NCBI GenBank assembly: GCA_964496695.1
Contig: CAZCBE010000016.1
Span: 14,746-78,745, forward strand
Reading direction: 5' to 3'
DNA from: SXTU01 sp964496695
Lineage (GTDB): Bacteria > Verrucomicrobiota > Verrucomicrobiia > Limisphaerales > SXTU01
DNA length: 64,000 nucleotides
In this document: positions 45,882-54,679 of the stretch, piece by piece
Position numbering within the stretch: the first letter of the stretch is position 1
How the letters are laid out: every line of letters starts with the position of its first letter
Program-made: the position numbers and the translations under genes
The notes under the pieces: generated by a model
Database searches by the model: none
What the model was told of the DNA's origin: nothing
What the model saw: only the letters and a program-made list of their open reading frames with translations

Positions 45882-45944
45882 ATGAGATGGCGCTGAAGGA
45901 AGTTACCATACGCTTTTCCAACCCGCTCTAACCCCCACCCCGCC

Positions 45945-47324
45945 ATGCTGCACATCGGCAACGAATACATCCCCCTCTGCTCCGGCACCAACCGCCGCAG
46001 CTTCCTCCAGCTCGGCGCCGCCGCCATGACCGGCATGACGCTGGCCAATTTCTACAAGCTCAACGCCGCCGGCGCGGTGGACGAGAAGAAGGCCAAGATC
46101 CGCAACTGCATCACCCTCTTCCTCGTCGGCTCGCCCGGCCAGCACGACACCTGGGATATGAAGCCCGACGCTCCAGAGGACGTGCGCGGCAAGTTCCGGC
46201 CCATCTCCACCAGCGTCCCCGGCGTGCAGATTTGCGAGCACTTCCCGCGCATGGCCAAGGTCATGGACAAGGTCGCGCTCATCCGCAGCCTCCATTACAA
46301 CACCGGCTCCTCCCACGAGAACGGCCAGCGCTGGATGATGACCGGCCACGACTTCAACGCCGCGAACAAGCAGCCCTTCATGGGTTCGGTCATCTCGCGC
46401 GTCTTCGGTCCCAAGGGCGACCTCCCCGCCTCCATCGTCCTGCCCGTGGGCATCGGCAACACCGGCACCTCCACGCCGCACGGCCAGGAGAGCGCCTTCC
46501 TCGGCAGCGCGCACGCGCCCTTCTTCCTCGGCAGCGACCCCGCGCGCGCGGACTTCAAGGTGGCCGACCTCGAACCGCCCAAGGGCCAGACCGAATTCCG
46601 CGTCGAGGCCCGCCGCAAGCTGCTCACGGAAATTGACGAGGTGCAGCGCCAGGTCGAGACCAGCAGCACGCTGGAGCGCGACACCGCCTACGCCCGCGCC
46701 TTCAACCTCCTCACCAACCCGACCACGAAGAAGGCCTTCGACCTCAACGAAGAGCCGGCCAAGCTCCGTGACCGCTACGGGCGGAACACCTTCGGTCAGA
46801 GCTGCCTCATGGCCCGCCGCCTCATCGAGCGCGGCTCGCGCTTCGTCACCGTGAACCAGTTCGACACCGTCTTCGGCATTTCCTGCTGGGACATGCACGC
46901 CGACGGCGGCAGCCTCAACAACACCTACGCCGACTACGAGCACGTCCTCTGCCCGCAGTTCGACCTCGCCTTCACCGCGCTCCTCGAAGACCTCCAGCAG
47001 CGCGGTCTGCTTGAGGAAACCGTCATCGCCGTCATCAGCGAATTCGGCCGCACGCCCAAGCTCAACGCCCGCGGCGGTCGCGACCACTATCCCTCCGTCT
47101 GGACGAACTTCCTCGCCGGTGGCCCGATCCGCGGCGGCCGCGTCATCGGCTCCTCGGACAAAATTGGGGCCGCCCCGCACGACCGCCCCGTCACCCCCCC
47201 GCAAGTCGTCGCCTCCATCTACCAGGCCATGGGCATTGATCTGGAAACCACGATGCTGCCGGGACCAGGCGGAAGGCCGATTCGCTTCATCGAGGCGGAG
47301 CCGATTAGGGAACTGTTCGCTTGA
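45945..47324 (+). CDS. DUF1501 family exported protein
   Basis: A 459-residue protein. Tat signal NRRSFLQLGAAAMTGMTLANF has its arginines at 17 and 18. The DUF1501 body follows: CITLFLVGSPGQHDTWDMKPDAPEDVRGKF, the long HENGQRWMMTGHDFN/ANKQPFMGSVIS section, CWDMHADGG and VIAVISEFGRTPKLNARGGRDHYPSVWTNFLAGG. The fold is alkaline phosphatase-like; the activity is unknown. In planctomycete-type operons DUF1501 and DUF1549/1553 proteins occur together, and here a DUF1549/1553 gene lies 4.5 kb downstream on the same strand with other exported proteins in between. Confidence 0.92.
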   Translation: MLHIGNEYIPLCSGTNRRSFLQLGAAAMTGMTLANFYKLNAAGAVDEKKAKIRNCITLFLVGSPGQHDTWDMKPDAPEDVRGKFRPISTSVPGVQICEHFPRMAKVMDKVALIRSLHYNTGSSHENGQRWMMTGHDFNAANKQPFMGSVISRVFGPKGDLPASIVLPVGIGNTGTSTPHGQESAFLGSAHAPFFLGSDPARADFKVADLEPPKGQTEFRVEARRKLLTEIDEVQRQVETSSTLERDTAYARAFNLLTNPTTKKAFDLNEEPAKLRDRYGRNTFGQSCLMARRLIERGSRFVTVNQFDTVFGISCWDMHADGGSLNNTYADYEHVLCPQFDLAFTALLEDLQQRGLLEETVIAVISEFGRTPKLNARGGRDHYPSVWTNFLAGGPIRGGRVIGSSDKIGAAPHDRPVTPPQVVASIYQAMGIDLETTMLPGPGGRPIRFIEAEPIRELFA

Positions 47325-47389
47325 GTCGGTGGAAACAGCCTCGTGAGCGGCACTGACTCGGTAGCTAGCGCTCATTCTATGCGTGCCCG

Positions 47390-47695
47390 ATGACACCAAG
47401 CTTGGAACAACAGGCTAGAGACTACGAACGAGGCATCCTCAACGATTCCGAGTTGTTGTTCGGGCTCTACGCTGGATACCGAGATGTTCCCCCCGCTGCC
47501 GCTGTAGCCGAACTTCAGCAAAGCCTTACTGGTGCCACGCGTCTGACGGTCAAGCGGGCGGCAGCATCAGTTTCCGAACGCACACCGCTCGACATTCAAT
47601 CCTTTGCCATTGGCTGGATAACCGTGGAGGCCCCCGCGCATTTCAGTGAGGCTGTGCCGATGCAGTTTGTTCGCCAGTTGGCGTCCTCCCTATGA
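47390..47695 (+). CDS. hypothetical protein of 101 residues
   Basis: Starts ATG 47390 (MTPSLEQQARDYERGILNDSELLFGLYAGYRDVPP). Not recognised. It is probably cytoplasmic and mixed alpha/beta. The surrounding sequence is less GC-rich than its neighbours. The stop codon lies within the first word of a hairpin at 47692, which has replaced the sequence downstream of the gene. Confidence 0.55.
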   Translation: MTPSLEQQARDYERGILNDSELLFGLYAGYRDVPPAAAVAELQQSLTGATRLTVKRAAASVSERTPLDIQSFAIGWITVEAPAHFSEAVPMQFVRQLASSL

Positions 47696-47754
47696 TTCTG
47701 TGCTCCATGATTCTGCCTCCCTCCCCTCCCCTCCGGAGTGTTCACAGAATCATG
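47692..47754. repeat. word-built inverted repeat, ATGATTCTGTG words, short right arm
   Basis: The left arm 47692-47715 has two words (ATGATTCTGTG CTCC ATGATTCTG). The right arm 47743-47754 (CACAGAATCATG) has only one. A full-length relative is at 48947-49023. Confidence 0.75.
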
Positions 47755-47809
47755 GCGCAGCCGGCCGACGCTGGCCTTGCAGGGCCGGCATCGGCAAACG
47801 GACGCTCTC

Positions 47810-47943
47810 TCCCTCACCCCAGCCCTCTCCCACTGGGAGAGGGAGCCAGCTCGCCCGCTTCTCGACCACCTAAACGGCCTGGTTTCATGACCCACGGCCT
47901 GCGTTTCCCCCTCTTCCAGCGGGAGAGGGCCGGGGTGAGGGAG
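47810..47943. repeat. two CTCTCCC-GGGAGAG elements in opposite orientation
   Basis: Copies at 47810-47845 (TCCCTCACCCCAGCCCTCTC...) and 47906-47943 (...GGGAGAGGGCCGGGGTGAGG). With the flanking repeats they fill the gap 47696-48284. Confidence 0.85.
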
Positions 47944-47997
47944 AACGGCCCCGCACTTCCCACCGCGTTGCCCGTGTCGCAATGCCTGGCCTGCTTC

Positions 47998-48225
47998 GCC
48001 CCGGAGGGGCCTCGAAACTTAGCCGGGGGCAAGGCCGCAGGGCCGCCGCCCCCGGTTCCGGCCCGCTTATTCTTCGCACCCCGGAGGGGTGCCGGAAGCG
48101 CCGCACCCGCGCCCACCTTCCCGCACCCCTCTGGGGTGCAATTCGCCGGGCGACCCATGACCGGGGGCGACGGCTCGCCTGCGCTCCCCTTGCCCCCGGC
48201 TAAGTTCCGAGGCCCCTCCGGGGCG
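47998..48225. repeat. long inverted repeat with 38-nt arms and other palindromes inside
   Basis: The arms 47998-48035 (CGCCCCGGAGGGGCCTCGAA...) and 48188-48225 match with one mismatch. Inside are GCACCCCGGAGGGGTGC (48077-48093) and GCACCCCTCTGGGGTGC (48123-48139). It lies upstream of the carbonic anhydrase gene. Confidence 0.88.
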
Positions 48226-48284
48226 ACCTCCGCCGCTCCCCAATCTCTACTCGCTAATTTCGGATCCGTCGTATCCTGAACCCA

Positions 48285-48929
48285 ATGAATCTGCCCCGCA
48301 TCCTCTTCACTTTCCTGGCAGCCACCCCCGCTCTCTTCGCGGCCGAGCCGGTCAAGTCCGTCAGCCCGGACGCCGCCCTGGCCATCCTTCAGGCCGGCAA
48401 CCAGCGCTTCGTCACCAGCAAGACCCCCGAAGGCAAATCCGAAGCCGTCCGGCGGGCCGAGACGGCCCAGACCCAGCACCCCTTTGCCATCGTCGTCGGT
48501 TGCGCGGACTCGCGCACCGCGCCGGAACTGGTCTTCGACCAGCATGTCGGCGATTTGTTTGTCGTCCGCGTCGCCGGCAATCTCGCGGGCGAGCACGTCT
48601 TGGGCAGCATCGAATACGCCGTCGAGCATCTGGGCACCCGCCTGATTGTCGTGCTCGGCCACGAGCGTTGCGGGGCGGTCCAGGCAGCCCTGACCACCGC
48701 CACCGCGTCCGGCAACGTCAACTCCCTCGTGCGCGACATCCAGCCCGCCGTCAAAGCCACCAAGGGCAAGCCGGGCGACCTCCTCGCCCTCACCGTCAAG
48801 GAGAACGCCCAGCAGGTCGCCGCCAAAATCCGTCGCGAAGCCAAGCTCGGCGAACTCGCCAAGCACGTCCGCGTCGTGGTCGGCATCTACGACCTCGACA
48901 CCGGCAAAGTCACCTGGGCCAAGGAATGA
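48285..48929 (+). CDS. periplasmic beta-class carbonic anhydrase
   Basis: A 214-residue enzyme with a signal peptide (ILFTFLAATPALFAAEP). The zinc ligands and catalytic pair are all present: Cys73, Asp75 and Arg77 in VVGCADSRTAPELVFD, then His126 and Cys129 in LGHERCGAVQAAL. Beta-carbonic anhydrases interconvert CO2 and bicarbonate. Export to the periplasm is inferred from the signal peptide. It lies in a run of exported proteins of the planctomycete-cytochrome type; whether they share a pathway is not clear. Confidence 0.92.
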   Translation: MNLPRILFTFLAATPALFAAEPVKSVSPDAALAILQAGNQRFVTSKTPEGKSEAVRRAETAQTQHPFAIVVGCADSRTAPELVFDQHVGDLFVVRVAGNLAGEHVLGSIEYAVEHLGTRLIVVLGHERCGAVQAALTTATASGNVNSLVRDIQPAVKATKGKPGDLLALTVKENAQQVAAKIRREAKLGELAKHVRVVVGIYDLDTGKVTWAKE

Positions 48930-48946
48930 TTCACCGTCCCCGCTTC

Positions 48947-49023
48947 ATGATTCTGTGCCCAATGATTTTGTCTCCCGCTGCCCTCCGCCGGAGTGCCCAC
49001 AGAATCATGCCGCACAAAATCAT
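48947..49023. repeat. word-built inverted repeat, ATGATTCTGTG/ATGATTTTGTG words
   Basis: The left arm 48947-48971 (ATGATTCTGTG CCCA ATGATTTTGT) pairs with 48998-49023 (CACAGAATCATG CCG CACAAAATCAT); the two words appear in swapped order on the two arms. It lies 18 nt after the carbonic anhydrase stop. Confidence 0.82.
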
Positions 49024-49090
49024 GGGGAAGCAGGGCGATGGAAACGCTTGGCTGGCACGGAACGATGTAGTTCAAACTGGCGCTCCCTTC

Positions 49091-49212
49091 AACGCAAAGG
49101 CGCAGAGCACGCAGAGGAACGCAGAGCGGGACCGCTCCAATCATGTTCACCAGTTTTCGGCTTTCAGTGCTTTCTGCTCCGCGTTTCTCTGCGCTCTCTG
49201 CGTCTCTGCGTT
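49091..49212. repeat. word-built inverted repeat, AACGCAGAG words
   Basis: The arms are 49091-49126 (AACGCAAAGGCGCAGAG...) and 49177-49212. The same words make the hairpin at 8630-8703. The right arm reaches the possible TTG start of the next gene (49211). Confidence 0.8.
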
Positions 49213-49252
49213 GAAAAAGAGCGCGCTGGCTTCACCCGCTGGATTCTCTTTA

Positions 49253-51760
49253 GTGCGTCTCCCCTTCGCTCTCTTGGTCGCCTTGCTGGTTCTGTCCGTC
49301 TCCCTCCGCGCCGCCCCGCCCGCCGTCACCACCATTGACGTCCGTGGCCTCCAGATCGCCCACTCCACCACCCTCACCCTCACCGGCACCGATCTCCTGC
49401 CGAACCCGCGCCTCCTCACCACCGCCCGCATCGCCAGGCAGTCGCTCAAGGACGGCGCAAAGCCCGACCGCATCACCCTCGACATCGAGCTCGCGCCCGG
49501 CACCTCGCCCGGCCTGCACAACTGGTGGCTCGTCACCGACCACGGCGTCTCCGCCAAAGGCGTGCTCGCCACCGACCACCTCCCGCAAAAGCCCTTCGCC
49601 GACAAGGTGGATTCGCTCCCCATCGCCCTGCACGGCACCATCTCCGGCAGCCAGGTGCGCGAAGTCACCTTCCCCGGCAAGGCCGGCCAGGAACTTATCT
49701 GCGAAATCGAAGCCCAGCGCCTCGATGGCAAGCTTCGCCCCGTGCTCAAGCTGCACGGCCCCGGCAACACGCTCCTCAAATGGACCCAGCCGATGCTCGC
49801 CCTGCGCGGCGACACCCGCCTCGAACTCAAACTCCCCGCCGACGGCGAGTATCGCCTGCAACTCCACGACCTCCAGTTCGCCGCGCCCGGCAACTCGAAT
49901 TACTTCCGCCTCAAGCTCGGCCAGTGGTCCTACGCCGACCTCGCGTTCCCCGCCACCGTCCAGCGCGGCGCGTCCGCCGAGGTGCAACTGGTCGGGCGCA
50001 CCGGCGAGTCGCGCACCGTGAGCCTCCCCGCGCTCGGCAACGCCGCCGCCGTCCCCGCTCCGTGGGCCGATGCCAAATCCGCCAGCGGCCCGCAGGCCGT
50101 CGTGTGGTTGAGCGATCTGCCCGAGCTGGTTGAGAGCCGCACCGGCTCCGCGCCGCAGGCCTTGCCCGCGCTGCCCGTCGCCGTGAACGGCCGTCTCAGC
50201 CAGGCTGGCGAGGCGGACGCCTACACCCTCACCGTCACCCCCGAGTCCGAGGTGGATGTCGCCGTCTTCGCCGATTCCCTCGGCTCGCCGATTGATGCCG
50301 AACTGGAACTGCGCGACCTCAAGGGCGCGCGCCTTGCGCTCAACGACGATTTCACCAACCGCCCCGACCCGCGCCTCACCTACAAGGTGCCCAAGGACGT
50401 GACCAACATTGTCGCCGTCGTGCGCGACGTGAACGCCAACGGCGGCCCGCGCTGCCTTTACCGCCTGCAGGCCACGCTGAAGTCCACGAACACCGCCGGC
50501 TTCACCCTCCTCGCGCTCGAAGACAGCCACACGCTGGCCGCCGGTCGCGCGGGCGTCTTCAAGGTCGAAGCCAAACGCGAAGGCTACGACGGCCCCATCG
50601 AACTCGCCTTCGACGCGTTGCCTCCCGGCCTGAAACTCTCTGGCCAGACCATCCCTGCGAAGGCCACCGCCAGGCTCCTCACGCTCCTGTCCGGCGACCA
50701 GCCGCTGCCCCCGCTCATCACCACCCTGCACGGCAAGGCGAAAAACCACGATGTGCTGGCACGCAGCGAGAGCGCGAGCCTCGGCAAGTTCCAGCCATGG
50801 CTGGAAAATGACCTTGCGCTCGCTGGCTCGGCGAAATCCGAAATCGAGTTCTCCGTCGCGTGGGGCAAGGACGCCGCCACCAACGCCATCCCGCTCGGCG
50901 GCAAGCTGACCCTGCCCGTGACCTGCGCCCGCCCCCTCGGCCACGACGGCCCCGTGCGCCTCACGCTGCTCACCAGCCAAGCGCGCCTCTTCCTGAACAA
51001 CGCGGTGGACCCCGCCCGCGTGCTGCGCGAGGAGAAGGCCGTGCTCATCGAGGAGGACAAGAAAGCGCAGGCCGCCTTCGACGCCATTGCCCCGGCTACG
51101 AACGCCCTCGCCGCCGCGCAGAAGGAACTCGCCGCCGCCAAAGACGACGCAGCCAAAGCCGCCGCCGCTAAAAAAGTCCAAACCGCCGAAACCGCGCTCG
51201 CCACCGCGAAGCAGGCCGCGACCGAGGCATCGCAGAAGGCGACGAACAGTGTCGAGTTCGCGCTGGTCGTGCCCGCCGAACTGGCGGACCTGCCGCACCA
51301 GCTCGCCTTCAAGGCCGAGCTGCTCAAGCGCGACCGCCGCACCGTGACCGCCGTGGCCTATACCCCCGTGCGCGAGTTCCCCGTGTTGAACCCGCTCGCG
51401 CTGAAACTCGCCGCACTCGCCCCGGTAAAACTCGACGCCAAAACCGGTGCGACGCTGGATGTGATCGGCCAGGTCGAACGCCTCAACGGGGCAAAGGGTG
51501 ACGTGACCGTGACTCTCGCAGGCTTGCCGACTGGCGTGACCGCCCCCGCGACCGCCGTGGTCAAAGACGGCGCGACCGAGTTCAAGTTCGCGCTGAAATT
51601 CCCCGTGGGCTTCAAGGCGGGTGATTTCACCGGCCTGAAATTGTCCGCCAGCGCCAAGCCCTTCAACGCCGCCACCGTGAAAAGCCGCGACCTGGACTTC
51701 GCCGTGACCGTCCTCGCGCCCGAACCGCCGCCGGTGAAGCAGGCGGAGGCGAAGAAGTGA
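49253..51760 (+). CDS. exported PPC-domain protein
   Basis: An 835-residue protein from GTG 49253 (VRLPFALLVALLVLSVSLRAAPP signal); TTG 49211 would add a KK-containing N-terminus. It has an Ig-like N-terminal domain and a pre-peptidase C-terminal (PPC)-type domain (VDSLPIALHGTISGSQVREVTFPGKAGQELICEIEAQRLDGKLRPVLKL). A second PPC-like domain is at LPVAVNGRLSQAGEADAYTLTVTPESEVDVAVFADSLGSPIDAELELRD. An Ala/Lys-rich coiled coil (about residues 610-665) and a final Ig-like section follow. These are typical of planctomycete/verrucomicrobial operons that also encode DUF1549/1553 cytochromes, as here. No catalytic motif was seen. It ends 112 nt before the DUF1549/1553 gene. Confidence 0.85.
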   Translation: MRLPFALLVALLVLSVSLRAAPPAVTTIDVRGLQIAHSTTLTLTGTDLLPNPRLLTTARIARQSLKDGAKPDRITLDIELAPGTSPGLHNWWLVTDHGVSAKGVLATDHLPQKPFADKVDSLPIALHGTISGSQVREVTFPGKAGQELICEIEAQRLDGKLRPVLKLHGPGNTLLKWTQPMLALRGDTRLELKLPADGEYRLQLHDLQFAAPGNSNYFRLKLGQWSYADLAFPATVQRGASAEVQLVGRTGESRTVSLPALGNAAAVPAPWADAKSASGPQAVVWLSDLPELVESRTGSAPQALPALPVAVNGRLSQAGEADAYTLTVTPESEVDVAVFADSLGSPIDAELELRDLKGARLALNDDFTNRPDPRLTYKVPKDVTNIVAVVRDVNANGGPRCLYRLQATLKSTNTAGFTLLALEDSHTLAAGRAGVFKVEAKREGYDGPIELAFDALPPGLKLSGQTIPAKATARLLTLLSGDQPLPPLITTLHGKAKNHDVLARSESASLGKFQPWLENDLALAGSAKSEIEFSVAWGKDAATNAIPLGGKLTLPVTCARPLGHDGPVRLTLLTSQARLFLNNAVDPARVLREEKAVLIEEDKKAQAAFDAIAPATNALAAAQKELAAAKDDAAKAAAAKKVQTAETALATAKQAATEASQKATNSVEFALVVPAELADLPHQLAFKAELLKRDRRTVTAVAYTPVREFPVLNPLALKLAALAPVKLDAKTGATLDVIGQVERLNGAKGDVTVTLAGLPTGVTAPATAVVKDGATEFKFALKFPVGFKAGDFTGLKLSASAKPFNAATVKSRDLDFAVTVLAPEPPPVKQAEAKK

Positions 51761-51776
51761 TATGAACCCGATTTCG

Positions 51777-51854
51777 GACCACAGAGACGTGATGAACACA
51801 GAGAGAGGAATTCTCCCTGCGGTTGGTCTCTGTGTTCATCGTGTCTCTGTGGTC
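51777..51854. repeat. word-built inverted repeat, CACAGAGACGTGATGAACACAG words
   Basis: The arms 51777-51804 (GACCACAGAGAC...) and 51827-51854 match over 28 nt with two mismatches. It lies between the PPC and DUF1549/1553 genes, ending 18 nt before the next ATG. Confidence 0.88.
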
Positions 51855-51872
51855 AAATCTCTCCCCAGCCGA

Positions 51873-54329
51873 ATGAAACCCTTCCTCGCTTTCGCCTGTG
51901 CCCTGTTCGCTGCATTCCATCTCTCCGCCGCACCCGCGCCGGCCCCCGACCCCATCGTCGGCGACCTCACCGTCACGCCACCGTCCCTCACGCTAGTCAA
52001 CGCCCAGCGCCCCCACTCCCTGGTCGTGATGGCGCGGACCAAGGGCGGTTACGATGTGGACTTCACCGGCTCGGCCACCTTCCGCAGCAGCAATGAGAAG
52101 ATCGCGCGCGTCAGCCCGGCCGGCTGGGTGCAGCCCGTCGCCAACGGCACGGCCACTCTCACCGTGCAGGCGTCCGGCAAGACCTCGAAAGTCACCGTGA
52201 ACGTCCAACTCCCCGCCGAACCGACGCCCGCGAGCTTCCGCCAGGACGTGATGCCGGTGCTGTCCAAGGGCGGCTGCAATGCGGGCGCGTGCCACGGCTA
52301 TTCGCTCGGCAAGAACGGCTTCAAGCTCACGTTGCGCGGCGCGGACGCGGACAAGGACTACCCCGCGCTCACCGATGAGTTCATGGAGCGCCGCATCAAC
52401 CGCCACAATCCCGCCGCCAGCCTGGTGCTCCTCAAGGCGCTTGGCGATTTGCCGCACGAGGGCGGCGTGCGCTTCGACCACGGCGGGCTGCTCCACGAGA
52501 CCGTGCGCCGCTGGATCGCCGAGGGCGCGCGGGACGACGCGCCGACGCTGCCCACGCTCGTGTCCGTCACCATCTACCCCGAGAAGGTCGTCGCCATGCC
52601 GCGCGCGCGGCAGCAGTTCCAGCTCGTCGCCAAATACAGCGACGGCTCCCTGCGCGACGTGTCCCGCACCGGCATCTTCACCGTGAACACCGAGCGCGTC
52701 GCCCGCGTGGACGAGGCCGGGCTGGTGGTCGCGACCGACCTGGGCGAGACCGCCATCGTCGCGCGCTACGAAGGCATTTTCGCCGTGGCCAACTTCATCG
52801 TGCTGCCGCCGAACAAAGGCTTCCAGCCCACGCCCGTCCCCACGGACAACCTCGTGGACCGCCACATCATCACGAAACTCAACGACCTCCGCATCCGCCC
52901 GTCGGAACTCACAGACGACGAGCGCTTCCTGCGTCGCGCATCGGTGGACCTCATCGGCGTGCAGCCCAAGCCCGAGGAAGTGCTGGCCTTCGTCGCGGAC
53001 ACGAGCACGGACAAGCGCGAGAAGGCCATCGCCGCGCTGATGAAGCGGAACGAGTTCGTGGACTGGTGGTCGCTCAAGTGGGGCGACCTGCTGCAGAACT
53101 CGCGCAACACGCTGAGCGATCCCGCCGTCTATGCCTTCCGCGAGTGGATTCGCGCCGCCGTGGCCCGCAACGTGCCGATGGATGAATTCGCCCGCGAACT
53201 GCTCACCGCGCGCGGCAGTTTCAACGACCATCCGGCCGCCGCCTACTTCGCCGTGAGCAAGGACACGGACGACACGTTGCAGCGCTCCACGCAGGTCTTC
53301 GCCGGCGTGCGGATGCTCTGCGCGAAGTGCCACCCGCACCCGTTCGAGCAGTGGACGCAGGCGGACTACTACGGCGTCCACAGCTTCTTCAACCAGGTCG
53401 CCACGAAGCCCGACCCGCGCCAGACCGGCGTGGCGAACGCCAAAACGGTGCTGGTGAATCTCACCACCGGCTCCTCGACCAACCCGCGCACCAACAAGCC
53501 CCAGCCGCCGCGCTATCTCGGCGGCAGCGAGCCGAAGCTCGAAACGGGCGTGGACAAGCGCGAGGATTACGCGCGCTGGCTCACCTCGCCAGACAACCCG
53601 CACTTCGCCCGCAGCCTCGTGAACCGCGTGTGGAGCTACTTCTTCCATCGCGGCATCATGGACCCGGTGGACGACCTGCGCTCGACCAGCCCGCCGATCA
53701 ACGCGCCGTTGCTGGAGGCGCTGACGAAGGATTTCGTGGAGCACAAGTTCGACCTCCGCCACCTCATGCAGGTCATCGTCTCGTCGCGCGCCTACCAGCG
53801 CAGTTCGGTGCCGAACGACACCAACGGCCACGACGACGCAAACTTCTCCCACGCCATCCCACGCCGCCTCCCCGCCGAGGCGATGCTCGACTCACTCGTG
53901 CAGGCGACCGGGGTGAAGGAAAACTTCGGCGGCGCTCCGGCGGGCTTCAACGCCGCGCAGTTGCCGGACGGCAACGTGCAGAGCGACTTCCTCACGCTCT
54001 TCGGCAAGCCGCAGCGCATGGAGGCGTGCGAGTGCGAGCGCGACCTCGGTGCGAACATGTTGCAGGCGCTCCACTTCATCAACGGCAAGTCCATCCTCGA
54101 CCGCGTCACCAGCGGCAGCGGCCGGCCCGCGCTGCTCATTCAGCAGAAGCTCGACGACGACAAGCTCATCGAGCAGCTCTACCTCTGGTCCCTCGCGCGG
54201 AAGCCCGCCGCGAAGGAAGTGACGCTGGCTAAGAAGTTCATGGCCGCCTACGGCGACAAGCGCGCCGAAGCCGCGCAGGACTTCATGTGGGGCCTCCTCA
54301 ACAGCCGCGACTTCACGCTGCTGCACTGA
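51873..54329 (+). CDS. planctomycete-type cytochrome with Big_2, DUF1549 and DUF1553
   Basis: An 818-residue exported protein from ATG 51873 (signal FLAFACALFAAFHLSAAPAP). A Big_2-like Ig domain (about 30-115) is followed by a cytochrome-like part with CNAGACH (Cys135-Cys140-His141). This is a CX4CH spacing instead of the usual CX2CH, but it is common in this family. A second Ig-like part (about 225-312) precedes DUF1549 (DRHIITKLNDLRIRPSELTDDERFLRRASVDLIG) with CX2CH at Cys483-His487 (CAKCHPHPFEQW). DUF1553 then follows (VNRVWSYFFHRGIMDPVDDLRSTSPP; RRLPAEAMLDSLVQATG). Up to two c-haems are possible. The substrate is unknown. Confidence 0.92.
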   Translation: MKPFLAFACALFAAFHLSAAPAPAPDPIVGDLTVTPPSLTLVNAQRPHSLVVMARTKGGYDVDFTGSATFRSSNEKIARVSPAGWVQPVANGTATLTVQASGKTSKVTVNVQLPAEPTPASFRQDVMPVLSKGGCNAGACHGYSLGKNGFKLTLRGADADKDYPALTDEFMERRINRHNPAASLVLLKALGDLPHEGGVRFDHGGLLHETVRRWIAEGARDDAPTLPTLVSVTIYPEKVVAMPRARQQFQLVAKYSDGSLRDVSRTGIFTVNTERVARVDEAGLVVATDLGETAIVARYEGIFAVANFIVLPPNKGFQPTPVPTDNLVDRHIITKLNDLRIRPSELTDDERFLRRASVDLIGVQPKPEEVLAFVADTSTDKREKAIAALMKRNEFVDWWSLKWGDLLQNSRNTLSDPAVYAFREWIRAAVARNVPMDEFARELLTARGSFNDHPAAAYFAVSKDTDDTLQRSTQVFAGVRMLCAKCHPHPFEQWTQADYYGVHSFFNQVATKPDPRQTGVANAKTVLVNLTTGSSTNPRTNKPQPPRYLGGSEPKLETGVDKREDYARWLTSPDNPHFARSLVNRVWSYFFHRGIMDPVDDLRSTSPPINAPLLEALTKDFVEHKFDLRHLMQVIVSSRAYQRSSVPNDTNGHDDANFSHAIPRRLPAEAMLDSLVQATGVKENFGGAPAGFNAAQLPDGNVQSDFLTLFGKPQRMEACECERDLGANMLQALHFINGKSILDRVTSGSGRPALLIQQKLDDDKLIEQLYLWSLARKPAAKEVTLAKKFMAAYGDKRAEAAQDFMWGLLNSRDFTLLH

Positions 54330-54679
54330 AACCACGAATGGACACGAACAGACACGAATGGGGAGGGCGCAAGCGCCTGCAGAATGGCGCCGACTTTGTT
54401 GGTCATTGGTGTGGCGTGAAAGCACGGGCGTGTTGTTCGTATGCGCGCTTTCCCCTCACCCCGGCCCTCTCCCTTGGGGTGAGGGAGAAACGCAGTCCGC
54501 GTCATTTGGATCCGCGCGTGTGCGTTGCTCCATGGCTGGCTGACGGACTCCCTCTCCCGGAGGGAGAGGGTCGGGGTGAGGGGGAAAGGACCAAGCGTAG
54601 CACAAACCGCCTTCCACTGGTCATCTGCCGCTCCCAGGACAAGCTCCCCATTCGTGTGCATTCGTGTCCATTCGTGGTT
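54330..54679. repeat. composite inverted repeat with ACACGAATGG arms and two CTCTCCC elements inside
   Basis: The arms 54330-54359 and 54650-54679 (AACCACGAATGGACACGAA... and its inverse) match the arms of the composite at 18505-18839. The interior differs: CTCTCCC-GGGAGAG elements at 54451-54487 and 54549-54586. It begins 1 nt after the DUF1549/1553 stop and its right arm runs into the start of the next gene. Confidence 0.88.

Noticed and set aside
47325..47389. tRNA-like sequence after the DUF1501 gene
   Set aside because: No cloverleaf with a TTC-type T-loop could be drawn. No tRNA or rRNA gene was recognised anywhere in the window.
49250..51799. Long open frame of 849 codons on the minus strand opposite the PPC gene
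   Set aside because: It mirrors a real, GC-rich gene on the plus strand. Its translation is low in family features and rich in Gly/Glu/Arg, typical of antisense frames at high GC3.
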